Shown here: one piece after another, positions 63,380-64,000 of the stretch
How positions within the stretch are numbered: position 1 is the stretch's first letter
Layout of the letters: each line of letters starts with the position of its first letter
Source: Conexibacter sp. CPCC 206217
GTDB lineage: Bacteria; Actinomycetota; Thermoleophilia; Solirubrobacterales; Solirubrobacteraceae
DNA length: 64,000 bases
Assembly: GCF_030646165.1 (NCBI RefSeq)
Contig: NZ_JAUTDO010000001.1
Coordinates: 558,001 to 622,000, forward strand
Direction: 5' to 3'
The notes under the pieces: generated by a model
What the model saw: the letters and a program-made list of their open reading frames with translations, nothing else
The model's database searches: none
What the model was told of the DNA's origin: nothing
Position numbers and translations under genes: made by a program

Positions 63380-63859
63380 CTACGCGAGGCCGACGTCGAT
63401 CTTCTTGATCTTGAACTCGCGCTGCTTGCCGTTGGGCAGCTGCACGGTGACCGTGTCGCCGGCCTTGGCGCCGAGCAGCGCCTTGCCGACGGGCGACTCG
63501 TTGGAGAGCTTGCGCTCCGCGGGGCTGGCCTCGGAGGAGCCGACGATCGTGTAGGTCGTCGACTTGCCGCTGTCCTCGACCTCCACGGAGGAGCCGATCC
63601 CGACGATGTCGGTTCTGAGCTCCTTCGAGTCGATCACCGTCGCGGCACGAAGCTTCTCTTCCAGCTGGGCGATCTTGGACTCGAGCATCGCCTGCTCGTT
63701 CTTCGCATCGTCGTACTCCGCGTTCTCGGAGATGTCCCCGAACTCGCGCGCCTCCTTGATGCGGGCTGCGACCTCACGGCGCTTTTCGGTCGCGAGGAAC
63801 TCGAGCTCGTTCTTGAGTCTCGTGAGACCGTCCGGCGTGAGGATGACGTCCTTGGGCAT
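63380..63859 (-). CDS. greA: Transcription elongation factor GreA
   Basis: 159 residues. The N-terminal coiled coil (about 10-75) carries the tip acidic residues in EFGDISENAEYDDAKNEQ, which reach into the polymerase secondary channel, and the C-terminal FKBP-like domain ends with SPVGKALLGAKAGDTVTVQLP and IKKIDV. It rescues backtracked RNA polymerase by stimulating transcript cleavage. AAGGT lies 7 nt before the ATG at 63859. The frame is open to 63925, but that part is the leader. Confidence 0.95.
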   Translation of the reverse strand: MPKDVILTPDGLTRLKNELEFLATEKRREVAARIKEAREFGDISENAEYDDAKNEQAMLESKIAQLEEKLRAATVIDSKELRTDIVGIGSSVEVEDSGKSTTYTIVGSSEASPAERKLSNESPVGKALLGAKAGDTVTVQLPNGKQREFKIKKIDVGLA

Positions 63860-63911
63860 AGCGTGACCTTGCAGGTGCGATGGTGTGCAAAGCGTGCCGA
63901 TCCTGACAAGG

Positions 63912-63969
63912 AAAAACCCGCACATGGCGGGATTCCGGTCCGATCAGGCCGACGGGGCGCGACAGTATA
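63912..63969 (-). promoter_or_regulatory. greA leader with attenuator-like terminator
   Basis: On the minus strand, TATACT (63969-63964) is a strong -10 candidate. About 35 bases later comes CCCGC-N5-GCGGG (63931-63917) followed by TTTTT (63916-63912), a textbook intrinsic terminator, and only then greA (63859). If the -10 is used, transcription must pass this terminator. The alternative is a terminator of an upstream gene with the -10 fortuitous. Confidence 0.55.
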
Positions 63970-64000
63970 GCGCCGTCTCGGTAAGTACCCGCTAAGGGCG

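Overview
The window is high-GC DNA from an actinobacterium. My best guess is the Thermoleophilia/Solirubrobacterales (Conexibacter-like). This rests on very high GC, a CarD-DisA-RadA-ClpC block, a Bacillus SigH-like sigma factor beside rlmB-cysS, many secreted proteins with Arg/Lys-rich C-terminal beta domains, and an exported protein with an SARSARSARNADRLGG-type linker. No rRNA, tRNA, CRISPR array or phage was seen.

Positions 1-21.3 kb hold ordinary membrane and regulatory genes: a partial DUF389 protein, an AI-2E-family transporter, a CtpE-like P-type ATPase, a large secreted amidase, a MarR/MFS efflux pair with a dyad operator, a secreted TIGR03767-type phosphoesterase, an orphan MlaE permease, an ABC-2 exporter with its ATPase, a large LuxR/LAL regulator, a DedA-PAP2 fusion and a coupled CHAD-CYTH pair. 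A 128-nt nearly complete palindrome lies between two convergent genes at 11.84-11.97 kb.

Positions 21.4-40.9 kb form an accessory block of very large exported proteins. It contains a small secreted protein, a three-gene operon joined by ATGA overlaps, two decayed insertion sequences (IS982-like and IS481-like), then a PKD protein, a PstS-like binding protein, a 1580-residue membrane-anchored protein with a degenerate phosphoesterase-like region, and one more exported protein. Promoters across the block share the octamer GT(A/G)AACAC and its inverted form. Next come an FtsH-family protease, a TctC/Bug-like protein with a short collagen-like run, an ECF sigma factor and an anti-sigma-like protein, closely packed or overlapping (41.0-45.6 kb). 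The block and this module are my candidate for an undescribed envelope system. The functional link is inference.

Positions 45.7-49.5 kb hold a winged-helix protein, DUF202, PurU, and a second ECF sigma/anti-sigma-like pair whose sigma gene carries a frameshift. Positions 49.6-64 kb are a conserved housekeeping run on the minus strand: greA, lysS, clpC, a CDGSH protein, radA, disA, carD, ispD, a PHP phosphatase, ispF, cysS, rlmB and sigH. In it carD appears to start at AUC, disA looks leaderless, and greA has an attenuator-like leader.
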